DNA from: an uncultured Eubacterium sp.
GTDB taxonomy: Bacteria > Bacillota > Clostridia > Lachnospirales > Lachnospiraceae
Assembly: GCA_934316845.1 (NCBI GenBank)
Contig: CAKRDZ010000018.1
Location: forward strand, 1 to 64,000
Direction of reading: 5' to 3'
Length of the DNA stretch: 64,000 bases
The translations under genes and the position numbers were made by a program. Of the stretch, positions 24,874 through 34,187 are shown one piece after another (the stretch's first letter is position 1; each line of letters starts with the position of its first letter). Below the pieces are notes generated by a model. The model saw only the letters and a program-made list of their open reading frames with translations. It did no database searches and was not told the DNA's origin.

Positions 24874-26616
24874 ATGGGTATTTATAAAAAATATATCACT
24901 CCCTATCTGTCGGCCTTTATTTTAGGACCGATTTTTATGATCGTGGAAGTGATTGGAGAAGTGCTTCTTCCGAAGATGATGTCATTGATCATCAACGAAG
25001 GGATTAAGGGAGGCGCCGGAAGTGGTTATATCATAACACACGGTATCATTATGGTGCTTCTTGCCCTGTGTATGATGTGCGGCGGTGTGCTTGGTGCGTA
25101 TTTTGCTGTTAAGGCATCGGTAAATTTTGCCGGTGATCTGCGTAAAGATATTTTTGCAAAGGTACAGCAGTTTTCTTTTGCCAATATCGAAAAATTCTCA
25201 ACCGGTTCGCTGGTAACAAGACTGACAAACGATATCACGAACCTGCAGAATGTCATTTCAATGGCACTCCGTATGCTCCTTCGGGCGCCGGGGATGCTGA
25301 TCGGAGGATTGATCATGGCGATCATGATGAATGCGCGACTGGCGATCATTCTTGGAGTGGTAATCCCGGTTTTGATCGTGGCACTGGTGCTTGTAATCGG
25401 GAAAGCATTTCCAAGATTTAACATCATGCAGACGAAAATTGACAGTCTGAATTCAAGGATTCAGGAAAATATCACAAACACACGAGTAGTAAAATCATTT
25501 GTGCGTGATGAATTTGAAAAAGAAACTTTTAATAAAGCCAATGAAGATCTGAAAGAAAAGAGTTTGTCCGCCATGAAGATCGTTATTTTGACAATGCCGA
25601 TCATGACACTTGCGATGAACATTACGACGATGGCAGTTGTATGGTTTGGCGGACGCCAGATCATCGTTGGGGATATGCCGGTCGGCGACCTGACTGCATT
25701 TACCACCTATATCGTACAGATCCTTATGTCGCTGATGATGGTTGGAATGATCATGATTCAGGGATCCCGTGCCCTGGCTTCTTCGAAACGTATCAAAGAA
25801 GTTCTTACGACAGAGATCGACCTTAATGACAACGAGGCAAAATGCAAAGATAAAAAAGTGGAAAACGGCGCGATTGAATTCCGCAATGTCGGATTCCGTT
25901 ATTATAAGAAGAATCACAACAATGTATTGAAGAATATTTCTTTCAAAGCCAATCCGGGCGAAGTGGTTGGTATCATCGGTTCGACAGGATCCGGAAAGAG
26001 TTCTCTCGTACAGCTGATCCCGCGCCTGTATGATGCCGATGAGGGAGAAGTGCTGGTAGATGGCATCAATGTCAAAGATTATTCGCTGGAACATTTGCGA
26101 AACGGCGTGGCAATGGTGCTTCAGAAAAATACATTGTTCTCCGGAAGCATTATGGAAAATCTCCGCTGGGGGGACGAAGATGCGACGGACGAAGAAGTGT
26201 ACGAGATGGCGAGGTATGCACAGGCGGATGGTTTTGTCCGCAGTTTTTCCGATGGATATGATATGGAACTGGGACAGGGCGGTGTCAATGTGTCCGGTGG
26301 ACAAAAGCAGCGTCTCTGTATCGCAAGAGCACTTTTGAAAAAGCCGAAGATACTGATTTTAGACGATAGTACCAGTGCGGTAGATACCGCGACAGAAGCC
26401 GAGATCCGAAAGAGTTTTTCGACGTCTTTGAAAGACGCGACAAAGCTGATCATTGCACAGCGAATCTCGTCTGTAGAACACGCAGACCGCATTATTGTAA
26501 TGGACGAGGGCGAGATCGTCGGACAGGGAACGCATGAGGAACTGATGAAATCCTGTGAAGCCTATCAGGAGATTTATTATTCGCAGAAAGACAAAGATGA
26601 GGAGGTGTCAGCATGA
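24874..26616 (+). CDS. ABC exporter half-transporter, degenerate ATPase site
   Basis: 580 residues: six-helix exporter domain (about 1-310) then ATPase domain (about 335-570). Walker A GSTGSGKSS and signature VSGGQKQR are intact. The catalytic Glu after Walker B is Asp (ILILDDSTSAVD) and the H-loop His is Gln (IIAQRIS). These changes mark the non-catalytic partner of heterodimeric multidrug exporters such as BmrCD or LmrCD. The start follows AAAGGAG. The next gene overlaps its stop (ATGA), so the two subunits are coupled in translation. Confidence 0.95.
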   Translation: MGIYKKYITPYLSAFILGPIFMIVEVIGEVLLPKMMSLIINEGIKGGAGSGYIITHGIIMVLLALCMMCGGVLGAYFAVKASVNFAGDLRKDIFAKVQQFSFANIEKFSTGSLVTRLTNDITNLQNVISMALRMLLRAPGMLIGGLIMAIMMNARLAIILGVVIPVLIVALVLVIGKAFPRFNIMQTKIDSLNSRIQENITNTRVVKSFVRDEFEKETFNKANEDLKEKSLSAMKIVILTMPIMTLAMNITTMAVVWFGGRQIIVGDMPVGDLTAFTTYIVQILMSLMMVGMIMIQGSRALASSKRIKEVLTTEIDLNDNEAKCKDKKVENGAIEFRNVGFRYYKKNHNNVLKNISFKANPGEVVGIIGSTGSGKSSLVQLIPRLYDADEGEVLVDGINVKDYSLEHLRNGVAMVLQKNTLFSGSIMENLRWGDEDATDEEVYEMARYAQADGFVRSFSDGYDMELGQGGVNVSGGQKQRLCIARALLKKPKILILDDSTSAVDTATEAEIRKSFSTSLKDATKLIIAQRISSVEHADRIIVMDEGEIVGQGTHEELMKSCEAYQEIYYSQKDKDEEVSA

Positions 26617-28493
26617 GTGGAAAGCCAAATAAACCAGCCGGAGGCCCGCCGATGGGAGGCCCGGGACATGGTCCGGGCGGCAGACACGCGAGAGCGATGG
26701 GCGGCAAGCCAAAAGAAACCAAACAGACGATAAAACGCCTTCTTGGTTATCTTGGAAAAGATAAAAAACACGTGATCATTGCGCTGGTGTGCGTAGTGAT
26801 TTCCAGTTTATCGACGTTGGCGGGCTCTTACATGCTGTCGCCGATCATCAACGGAATTACAGAAACATACGATAAGGCATCCAAAGCAGCCGGTGATGCC
26901 GGTGTCATTATCAATGAAGGATTGAAAACATTGGGGCTTGGCATCCTTTTGATGCTTGCGATTTATGGAATCGGTGTCATTTCCATGTATTTACAGCAGC
27001 GGATCATGATCGGTGTTTCCCAGCGTGCGTTAAAGACGCTTCGTAAAGATCTGTTCGATCATATCCAGACACTGCCGGTACGCTATTTTGACACCAATGC
27101 GACCGGAGATATCATGAGCCGTTTTACGAATGATGTCGATGTCGTCGGTGAAATGCTCAACAATACGGTGATCCAGCTGATCCAGGGATTTATCAGCATC
27201 GTAGGTACGGTAAGTATCATGCTTTATATGAACGTATGGCTTGCCCTTCTGACGATCCTGCTTGTGCCGCTTATGCTGAAAGCCGGCGGTTCGATCGCAA
27301 AGCGCAGTTCCAAATACTACCGCCAGCAGCAGTCGGCGCTCGGTAAATTAAACGGTTACATCGAAGAGACAGTAACCGGCCAGAAGGTAGTAAAAGTATT
27401 CTGTCATGAGGAAAAGGCAGTAGAAGAATTTACGGATCTGAACGATGATCTTCGCAAGAAACAGGTCAAAGCACAGTTCTTCGGCGGTATCATGGGACCG
27501 GTCATGGGAAATATCGGTCAGGTAAGTTACGGTATCACAGCGTGTGTCGGCGGTTTGTTCTGTCTTGCCGGACGGCTCAGTCTTGGCGGACTGACAGTAT
27601 TTGTCAATTATTCGCGTCAGTTCAGCCGCCCGATCAATGAGATCTCCATGCAGATCAATACGATCTTTTCCGCGCTTGCCGGTGCAGAGCGTGTCTTCAA
27701 AGTCATGGATGAAGAGCCGGAAGAAGCGGACAAACCGGATGCTGTGGAGATGGATGATGTCAAAGGTGAAGTCATTATGGAAGACGTTTCCTTTGGTTAC
27801 AATCCGGATAAAGTGATCTTGAAGCACATCAATCTGTATGCACATGCCGGCCAGAAAGTGGCATTTGTCGGTTCGACCGGTGCCGGAAAGACGACGATCA
27901 CCAACCTTTTGAATCGTTTTTATGACATTCAGGAAGGAAAGATCACGATTGATGGCAGAGACATCAAAGACTATGCCAGAAAGAGTCTGCGAAGTCATAT
28001 CGCGATGGTATTGCAGGATACGCACCTGTTTACCGGAACGGTTCGTGAAAATATCCGCTATGGACGCCCGGATGCGACGGATGAAGAAGTCGAGCAGGCA
28101 GCAAAAACCGCCAGCGCACATTCGTTTATCATGCGTCTGGAAAACGGGTACGACACGATGCTGGAAGGCGACGGTATCAACCTGAGCCAGGGACAGCGGC
28201 AGCTGTTAAATATTGCCAGGGCAGCTGTATCAAAAGCACCGATCCTCGTATTGGATGAGGCGACAAGTTCAGTCGATACGAGAACGGAGATGCACATTGA
28301 CCACGGTATGGAGCGGTTGATGAAGAACCGTACGACATTCGTTATCGCGCACCGTCTTTCCACCGTGCGCAATGCGGATTGTATCATGGTTCTTGAGCAG
28401 GGAGAGATCATTGAGCGTGGAACCCATGAGCAGCTTCTTGCTGAAAAAGGAAGATATTACCAATTGTATACCGGCGCGGTAGAATTGGATTAA
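26613..28493 (+). CDS. ABC exporter half-transporter, catalytic partner
   Basis: 626 residues: a Gly/Pro/His-rich, probably disordered N-terminus (about 1-35), the six-helix domain (about 45-350) and the ATPase domain (about 385-620). Walker B with catalytic Glu (ILVLDEATSSVD) and the H-loop His (VIAHRLS) are intact. The signature reads LSQGQ instead of LSGGQ. Pairing with the preceding degenerate subunit gives one active composite ATP site. The expected role is export of drugs or lipophilic compounds across the cytoplasmic membrane. Confidence 0.95.
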   Translation: MSGKPNKPAGGPPMGGPGHGPGGRHARAMGGKPKETKQTIKRLLGYLGKDKKHVIIALVCVVISSLSTLAGSYMLSPIINGITETYDKASKAAGDAGVIINEGLKTLGLGILLMLAIYGIGVISMYLQQRIMIGVSQRALKTLRKDLFDHIQTLPVRYFDTNATGDIMSRFTNDVDVVGEMLNNTVIQLIQGFISIVGTVSIMLYMNVWLALLTILLVPLMLKAGGSIAKRSSKYYRQQQSALGKLNGYIEETVTGQKVVKVFCHEEKAVEEFTDLNDDLRKKQVKAQFFGGIMGPVMGNIGQVSYGITACVGGLFCLAGRLSLGGLTVFVNYSRQFSRPINEISMQINTIFSALAGAERVFKVMDEEPEEADKPDAVEMDDVKGEVIMEDVSFGYNPDKVILKHINLYAHAGQKVAFVGSTGAGKTTITNLLNRFYDIQEGKITIDGRDIKDYARKSLRSHIAMVLQDTHLFTGTVRENIRYGRPDATDEEVEQAAKTASAHSFIMRLENGYDTMLEGDGINLSQGQRQLLNIARAAVSKAPILVLDEATSSVDTRTEMHIDHGMERLMKNRTTFVIAHRLSTVRNADCIMVLEQGEIIERGTHEQLLAEKGRYYQLYTGAVELD

Positions 28494-28512
28494 TTAGATT
28501 GATAAAAATTTT

Positions 28513-28567
28513 CAACGATTTGGGACTTCTTTCAAAGATTGCTCCCGAATCGTTGTTTTTTATAATT
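28513..28567 (+). terminator. Terminator after ABC operon
   Basis: CAACGATTTGGGA pairs with TCCCGAATCGTTG (one mismatch), followed by TTTTTTATA. Confidence 0.9.
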
Positions 28568-28573
28568 TACCCC

Positions 28574-28601
28574 TTGTAATTTGTAAAAAAGTTGCTATGA
28601 T
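28574..28601 (+). promoter_or_regulatory. Promoter of pta
   Basis: TTGTAA (28574-28579), 16-base spacer, TATGAT (28596-28601). Confidence 0.7.
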
Positions 28602-28637
28602 AGAAAGTAGAGAAAAAATATTAGGAGGCATATTGCT

Positions 28638-29621
28638 ATGTTTGGTTTTGGTCAGTTGATTGACATTTTGAAAAAACACCCAAGAAAAATTGTTTTTACA
28701 GAGGGAAGCGATCCGCGTATCCTGGAAGCATCTTCCCGTCTTTTGGCAAGTACATTTCTTGCCCCTGTATTAGTTGGTAACAAAGAGGAGATTGCAAAGG
28801 CAGCAGAGGAAAGCGGCTTTAATATCCGCGGTGCTGAAATCATTGATCCATTGGATTACGATGAAATTGATGAGATGGTGGACATGCTTTGTGAGATCCG
28901 TAAAAATAAAGGAATGACACCGGAGCAGGCTCGTGGAATTTTGTCCCAGGCAAATTATTTCGGAACGATGCTTGTGAAGATGGGAAAAGCAGATGCCTTG
29001 TTAGGTGGAGCAACATATTCGACCGCAGATACGGTTCGTCCGGCATTGCAGATTATCAAGACAAAGCCAAACAATTCGATCGTATCTTCCTGCTTCATTC
29101 TGGTTCGTCCATCTGCAACCGGTGAAAATGAAGTGCTTGCGATGGCAGACTGTGCGATCAATATCAAACCGACCGAAGATGAACTGGTTGAGATCGCATT
29201 AGAAGCATCCGAATGTGCGAAGATTTTCGGTATCGATCCACAGGTGGCATTCCTCAGTTATTCTACATTGGGATCAGGAAAAGGAGAAGATGTGGATAAG
29301 ATGCGTAATGCTGCAGAGAAGACAAAGAAAGCAGCACCAAATCTTCCAATCGAGGGAGAACTTCAGTTTGATGCCGCCGTAGCACCTCGTGTAGCACGCA
29401 CCAAATGTCCGCAGTCGGAAGTGGCAGGACATGCAAACACCTTTATTTTCCCTGATATCAACGCAGGAAACATCGGTTACAAAATTGCACAGCGCATGGG
29501 TAATTTCGATGCTTACGGCCCAATCCTTCTGGGACTGAATGCACCGATCAATGACCTTTCCCGTGGATGCAATGCAAGTGAAGTATATTCGATGGCGATC
29601 ATCACGGCAGCATTGGCATAA
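28638..29621 (+). CDS. pta: Phosphate acetyltransferase
   Basis: A 327-residue enzyme that interconverts acetyl-CoA plus phosphate and acetyl phosphate plus CoA, the first step of acetate and ATP formation in fermentation. The single-domain PTA_PTB fold and length are typical of clostridial Pta; TEGSDPRILEAS, GGATYSTADTVRPALQII and SCFILVRPS are conserved. It has its own promoter and an AGGAGG site. No acetate kinase gene follows, although pta and ackA are often adjacent; tadA comes next instead. Confidence 0.96.
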   Translation: MFGFGQLIDILKKHPRKIVFTEGSDPRILEASSRLLASTFLAPVLVGNKEEIAKAAEESGFNIRGAEIIDPLDYDEIDEMVDMLCEIRKNKGMTPEQARGILSQANYFGTMLVKMGKADALLGGATYSTADTVRPALQIIKTKPNNSIVSSCFILVRPSATGENEVLAMADCAINIKPTEDELVEIALEASECAKIFGIDPQVAFLSYSTLGSGKGEDVDKMRNAAEKTKKAAPNLPIEGELQFDAAVAPRVARTKCPQSEVAGHANTFIFPDINAGNIGYKIAQRMGNFDAYGPILLGLNAPINDLSRGCNASEVYSMAIITAALA

Positions 29622-29754
29622 AAAATGAAAATGGGGCTGGGGAGTTTTTAATCGTTGCAAAAGGATATGACGGCCGGAGCAGAGTGTGACAAAAGGTATG
29701 CGCTGCCCCGGCTGTTGTTGTGAATTGGAAATATTTAGCGGGAAGAGGATGCGC

Positions 29755-30237
29755 ATGAGAAAGAAAATGACCGAAGACGAAAAATATATGAAAGAAGCTA
29801 TCCGGCAGGCAAAGAAAGCCTATGCGATGGAAGAAACGCCGATCGGCTGTGTGCTTGTCCACGACGGAAAGATCATTGCCAGAGGCTATAATAAGCGCAA
29901 TAAAAAGAAAAACACGCTCGCACATGCAGAACTCATTGTGATCAATAAGGCAAGCCGGGTTCTGGGAGACTGGCGGCTGGAAGAATGTACGATGTATGTC
30001 ACGCTGGAACCCTGTCCGATGTGTGCCGGTGCGATCGTACAGGCAAGAATTCCCAAAGTAGTGATCGGCAGCATGAATCCGAAAGCGGGCTGCGCCGGCT
30101 CTGTCCTCAATCTGCTGGATATGCCGGGGTTTAACCACCGGGTAGAAGTGGTGAGGGGAATTTTGGAAGAACCATGCAGCGGGCTGATGAGCAGTTTTTT
30201 TAAAGAACTTCGGTTAAAACATAAGAAATCTACTTGA
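29755..30237 (+). CDS. tadA: tRNA-specific adenosine deaminase
   Basis: A 160-residue zinc enzyme that converts A34 to inosine in tRNA-Arg(ACG). The chosen ATG at 29755 follows GGGAAGAGG; the frame is open upstream to a GTG at 29686 without a ribosome binding site. The zinc site is complete: H57-A-E59 and PCPMC with Cys87 and Cys90. C-terminal SSFFKELR is typical of bacterial TadA. No SRP RNA gene follows, unlike the arrangement in Bacillus. Confidence 0.95.
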   Translation: MRKKMTEDEKYMKEAIRQAKKAYAMEETPIGCVLVHDGKIIARGYNKRNKKKNTLAHAELIVINKASRVLGDWRLEECTMYVTLEPCPMCAGAIVQARIPKVVIGSMNPKAGCAGSVLNLLDMPGFNHRVEVVRGILEEPCSGLMSSFFKELRLKHKKST

Positions 30238-30262
30238 AGAAAGCTTTTGTTTATGCTATAAT
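30234..30262 (+). promoter_or_regulatory. Promoter of secDF
   Basis: TTGAAG (30234-30239), 17-base spacer, TATAAT (30257-30262). The -35 overlaps the tadA stop. Confidence 0.8.
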
Positions 30263-30297
30263 ATTTTGGTACATTTTTAGAAAAGGAGATTTTCACA

Positions 30298-32553
30298 ATG
30301 AATACTAAGTTAAAGGGCGTTTTACAGCTTCTTGTCATTCTCCTTGTAACTGCCGCAGTCTGTGTTGTGGCATATACGGGGATTGGAGGAGCAAAGCGGG
30401 GTAGTGCAAGAAATATCCGCTTAGGACTTGACTTGGCAGGTGGTGTCAGCGTTACATACGAGGCGACAAAAGAGAATCCAACTGCTCAGGAAATGAAAGA
30501 TACTGTGTACAAAATGCAGATGCGTGTACAGAACGAAAGTACAGAGGCTTCTGTTTATCAGGAAGGTAACAACCGTGTAACGGTTGACGTTCCGGATGTT
30601 GATGATCCACAGGCAGTATTGGACAAGCTTGGAAAAGCCGGAGCATTGGAATTTGTTCTTTACAGCAATGTAACGGTTGGCGAAGATGGAAAGACGGCGA
30701 CATATGACAAAAAAGATGTCATCATCGACGGTTCCATGCTGAAAACTGCAGAAGCAGCGACACAGCAGGATTCCACGACAGGCCAGTCAGAAAATGTTGT
30801 AAAACTTTCATTTAATGCAAAGGGAACAAAGAAATTTAAAAACGTAACAACAGATCACGTAGGTGAGCAGTTCTCAATCATTTATGATGGCGAGATCGTA
30901 TCCTCTCCGGTTATCCGTGAGGCAATTGACGGTGGAGAAGCCGTTATTTCCGGAAGTTTTGATGAATTTTCCAAAGCAGAGGATATGGCATCGACTCTTC
31001 GTATCGGTGCTCTGCCACTGGAACTGAAGAATATCCGTTCCAATATCGTAGGAGCAAAACTTGGTGGAGATGCGCTGAAGACAAGTTTGATCGCCGGTGC
31101 GATCGGTCTTGCACTGGTTATCATCTTCATGATCGTAATGTACTGGATTCCTGGTGTAGCAGCTTCTCTTGCGCTGTTATTCTATGTAGGAGCATCCGTT
31201 CTTGCGATCAACGGTCTGGATGTGACACTGACTCTGCCGGGTATCGCCGGAGTTATTCTTGCGATCGGTATGGCGGTAGATGCGAACTGTATTATCTTTA
31301 CCCGTATCCGAGAGGAACTGGCAACCGGAAAGACGGTTCGTTCTGCGATCAAGATCGGATTTGAGAAAGCGCTGTCCGCGATTATCGATGGTAACGTTAC
31401 GACATTGATCGCAGCTGTCGTTCTTTATATCAAAGGGTCCGGTACGGTTATGGGATTTGCCCAGACACTGGCAATCGGTATTATCCTTTCCATGTTTACG
31501 GCAATCTTTGTAACAAGATGGATCTTGTATGCGTTTGTAGGACTTGGATTTGACGATGTGAAGTACTACGGAACACAGAAAGCAAGAAAACCGATCAACT
31601 TTGTTGGAAATATTAAGAAATATGCGATCATTTCCGGATGTCTTCTTCTTTTGTGCATCGGTGGACTGGTTATGAATATGGTAAAAATGGGACAGCCTCT
31701 TAACTATAGCCTTGAGTTCTTAGGTGGTTCCTCTACCTCCATTACCTTTACTGATTACAAAGGGGAAGGATTTGATGCGTCCGGTAATGCGAGTGCAGAC
31801 TTCAAAAATGAAGTAACGGATATTGTAAAAAATGCGGCGGAAGTATCGGAAGCAGAACTTTCCGATGTATCCGGTGAGAAGACATTGATCGTCCGTACCA
31901 CAGCATTTACGGAAGACCAGCAGAAGAAAGTAATTGCTGCCGTAGAGGAAAAATACGGCGTGAGTGATAAGAGCATTGAAGTAGAGACGATTTCTGCGTC
32001 CGTAAGTAATGAAATGCGTATGGATGCAATCGTAGCCGTACTTATCGCTGCGGTAGGTATGTTGATCTATATCTGGATCCGATTCAAGAACCTTGCATTT
32101 GGTGCAAGTTCCGTTATCGCACTTCTTCATGACGTTATGGTCGTGCTTATGGTTTATGCAGTCGGAAGTGCATCGATCACTGTCGGAAGTACGTTTATCG
32201 CCTGTATGCTGACGATCGTAGGTTACTCGATCAATGCGACGATCGTAATTTTTGACCGTGTTCGTGAGAACCGCAAGAAACTCGGCAACACGGATTTGGC
32301 AGAAATTGTAAATACAAGTATTACCGAGACATTGAGCCGAAGCTTCAATACTTCGATCACAACGTTGGTAATGGTTCTCTGTCTTGCTGTGCTTGGTGTG
32401 GATTCCATCCGCCAGTTTGCAGTGCCGATGATGGCCGGTATCATTTCCGGATGTTATTCATCTGTATGTCTGGCTGGTACAGTTTGGTACTTTATGAACC
32501 GTAGTGCTCAGAAGAAAGCCAAAGCGAAAAAAGCCGGTAACAAAAAGAAATAA
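30298..32553 (+). CDS. secDF: SecDF fusion, protein export membrane protein
   Basis: A 751-residue membrane protein that uses the proton gradient to help SecYEG finish protein translocation. SecD and SecF are fused. The SecD half has the first helix, the P1 domain (RLGLDLAGGVSVTYE about 41, then a large extracytoplasmic region to about 260) and five helices. The SecF half starts near 435, with its own extracytoplasmic domain (LEFLGGSSTSITF) and the conserved SINATIVIFDRVREN. A lysine-rich tail ends the protein. AAAGGAG precedes the ATG. Confidence 0.95.
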   Translation: MNTKLKGVLQLLVILLVTAAVCVVAYTGIGGAKRGSARNIRLGLDLAGGVSVTYEATKENPTAQEMKDTVYKMQMRVQNESTEASVYQEGNNRVTVDVPDVDDPQAVLDKLGKAGALEFVLYSNVTVGEDGKTATYDKKDVIIDGSMLKTAEAATQQDSTTGQSENVVKLSFNAKGTKKFKNVTTDHVGEQFSIIYDGEIVSSPVIREAIDGGEAVISGSFDEFSKAEDMASTLRIGALPLELKNIRSNIVGAKLGGDALKTSLIAGAIGLALVIIFMIVMYWIPGVAASLALLFYVGASVLAINGLDVTLTLPGIAGVILAIGMAVDANCIIFTRIREELATGKTVRSAIKIGFEKALSAIIDGNVTTLIAAVVLYIKGSGTVMGFAQTLAIGIILSMFTAIFVTRWILYAFVGLGFDDVKYYGTQKARKPINFVGNIKKYAIISGCLLLLCIGGLVMNMVKMGQPLNYSLEFLGGSSTSITFTDYKGEGFDASGNASADFKNEVTDIVKNAAEVSEAELSDVSGEKTLIVRTTAFTEDQQKKVIAAVEEKYGVSDKSIEVETISASVSNEMRMDAIVAVLIAAVGMLIYIWIRFKNLAFGASSVIALLHDVMVVLMVYAVGSASITVGSTFIACMLTIVGYSINATIVIFDRVRENRKKLGNTDLAEIVNTSITETLSRSFNTSITTLVMVLCLAVLGVDSIRQFAVPMMAGIISGCYSSVCLAGTVWYFMNRSAQKKAKAKKAGNKKK

Positions 32554-32594
32554 TTCAAAGAATCTGAATGGTTATCTTTGATGAATAAAATAAG

Positions 32595-32641
32595 AACGGT
32601 TGTACATACTACATAAAAATAGTATGTGCAGCCGTTTTTTT
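32595..32641 (+). terminator. Terminator after secDF
   Basis: AACGGTTGTACATACTA pairs with TAGTATGTGCAGCCGTT, followed by TTTTT. Confidence 0.9.
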
Positions 32642-32682
32642 GCAGTAGAAATCTGTCCGGCTGCACAGATGTTGGAGGAATT

Positions 32683-33717
32683 ATGGACAAAATGATTGGA
32701 AAGCGGAGCGTGCAGTTTGAAGTGCCGCCGTGCATTATCGGAGCCGCTTCCGTAGCCGGCGAAAAAGAGGGAGCCGGAAAATTTGGGAAATATTTTGATG
32801 TCGTGGAAGAAGATCCGCTTTTTGGCGGGAAAACCTGGGAAGAGGCGGAAAGCAAGATGCAGCATATGGCAGCGGATATTGCGATCCGCAATGCGGGACT
32901 CGAATCGGAGGACATCCGTTATATCGTGGCAGGGGATCTGCTTGGGCAGCTGATCGCGACGTCGTTTGGAATTATGAACCTCAATATACCGATGTTTGGC
33001 GTTTATGGTGCTTGTTCTACAATGGGAGAATCCATGGCGATCGGTTCGATGCTTGTGGAGGGAGGTTTTGCAGAGTACATTGTTGCCATGACTTCCAGTC
33101 ATTTTGCCAGCGCAGAAAAACAGTTCCGTTTCCCCCTTGCGTATGGCAACCAGCGTCCGTATTCAGCGACGTGGACGGTGACGGGAAGCGGCGCCGTTGT
33201 GATCGGACGGGGAGATGGAAAATGGAAACGGAAAGAGACCGATTACGTGTGCATCCGCGGCATTACGACCGGTGTGATCACAGATTACGGGATTAAGGAC
33301 AGCATGAATATGGGCGCCTGTATGGCTCCGGCAGCTTGTGACTGCGTTTTGAACAATTTCAAGGACTTTGGGGTAGAGCCGGACTATTATGACAAGATCA
33401 TTACAGGGGATCTTGGAACGATTGGACAACGCATTTTAAAGGACATGCTGCTTGGATACGGGTACGATATCAGCAAGCAGCATATGGATTGTGGGACGGA
33501 AATCTATTATAACGAAGAACAGGACACGCATGCAGGCGGAAGCGGCTGTGGCTGCAGTGCGATCACTCTGACCGGATACATTTTGAAAAAAATGCGGAAA
33601 CATGCGTGGCGGCGAGTGTTATTTGTGCCGACGGGAGCACTTTTATCGACCGTTAGTTTTAATGAAGGAAATTCGGTGCCGGGAATCGCGCATGGTGTCA
33701 TGCTGGAATGTGTGTGA
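32683..33717 (+). CDS. spoVAD: Stage V sporulation protein AD
   Basis: A 344-residue thiolase-fold protein of the SpoVA dipicolinic acid channel, which loads Ca-DPA into forespores and releases it in germination. The start at 32683 follows GGAGG. The FEVPPCIIGAASVAGEKEG opening and GACSTMGESMAIGSMLVEGG are characteristic. spoVAE follows 14 bases downstream. No spoVAC precedes it, although that gene usually forms the core unit with these two. This gene is one of the strongest signs that the organism is from a spore-forming lineage. Confidence 0.95.
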   Translation: MDKMIGKRSVQFEVPPCIIGAASVAGEKEGAGKFGKYFDVVEEDPLFGGKTWEEAESKMQHMAADIAIRNAGLESEDIRYIVAGDLLGQLIATSFGIMNLNIPMFGVYGACSTMGESMAIGSMLVEGGFAEYIVAMTSSHFASAEKQFRFPLAYGNQRPYSATWTVTGSGAVVIGRGDGKWKRKETDYVCIRGITTGVITDYGIKDSMNMGACMAPAACDCVLNNFKDFGVEPDYYDKIITGDLGTIGQRILKDMLLGYGYDISKQHMDCGTEIYYNEEQDTHAGGSGCGCSAITLTGYILKKMRKHAWRRVLFVPTGALLSTVSFNEGNSVPGIAHGVMLECV

Positions 33718-33731
33718 AAGGAGAAGATGAG

Positions 33732-34088
33732 ATGGAATATATGATTTCTTTTTTGATCGGAGGAGCAATCTGCGCAGTCGTGCAGTTGTTTATGGACAAT
33801 ACGAAACTGCTTCCCGGAAGGATCATGGTGATTTTGGTGTGCTTAGGAGCGGTATTAAGTGCGCTGCATCTGTATGAGCCGTTTGCCAACTGGGCTAAAG
33901 CCGGTGCGACGGTGCCATTGATCGGATTTGGGCACCTATTGTTTGAAGGGGTAAAAGAAGCTGTAGATAAGCGTGGCTTTATCGGTATCTTTTACGGCGG
34001 CATGGAACGGGCGGCAGTCGGCATTTCGGGGGCGCTTGTCATCAGTTTTCTGGCTTCGCTGGTATTTAAGCCAAAGATGAAAGGATAA
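33732..34088 (+). CDS. spoVAE: Stage V sporulation protein AE
   Basis: A 118-residue membrane protein of the SpoVA channel with about three to four membrane segments. The ATG at 33732 follows AAAGGAG. FLIGGAICAVVQLFMDNTKLLPGRIMV and the GFGHLLFEGVKEAVDKRG loop are typical. It forms a two-gene unit with spoVAD. Confidence 0.93.
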   Translation: MEYMISFLIGGAICAVVQLFMDNTKLLPGRIMVILVCLGAVLSALHLYEPFANWAKAGATVPLIGFGHLLFEGVKEAVDKRGFIGIFYGGMERAAVGISGALVISFLASLVFKPKMKG

Positions 34089-34100
34089 CGGATTAAATCG

Positions 34101-34129
34101 TTGCGAAATATGAAAAAACAAAGTATAAT
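34101..34129 (+). promoter_or_regulatory. Promoter of AI-2E family gene
   Basis: TTGCGA (34101-34106), 17-base spacer, TATAAT (34124-34129). Confidence 0.8.
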
Positions 34130-34131
34130 GA

Positions 34132-34157
34132 GGTTAGTGACATAGACTAACCTTTTT
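34132..34157 (+). terminator. Small hairpin with T-run
   Basis: GGTTAG-N9-CTAACC followed by TTTTT. It probably ends spoVA transcripts. It sits at the start site of the next promoter, so it might also serve as an operator or attenuator. Confidence 0.5.
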
Positions 34158-34187
34158 ATATGGAAATAATTGGAATGGAGGTCTCTT

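Noticed and set aside
29622..29754. SRP RNA (ffs) or other small RNA gene near tadA
   Set aside because: ffs sits next to tadA in Bacillus, but this gap shows only a weak GCCGG/CCGGC pairing and no conserved SRP loop, and no room follows tadA.
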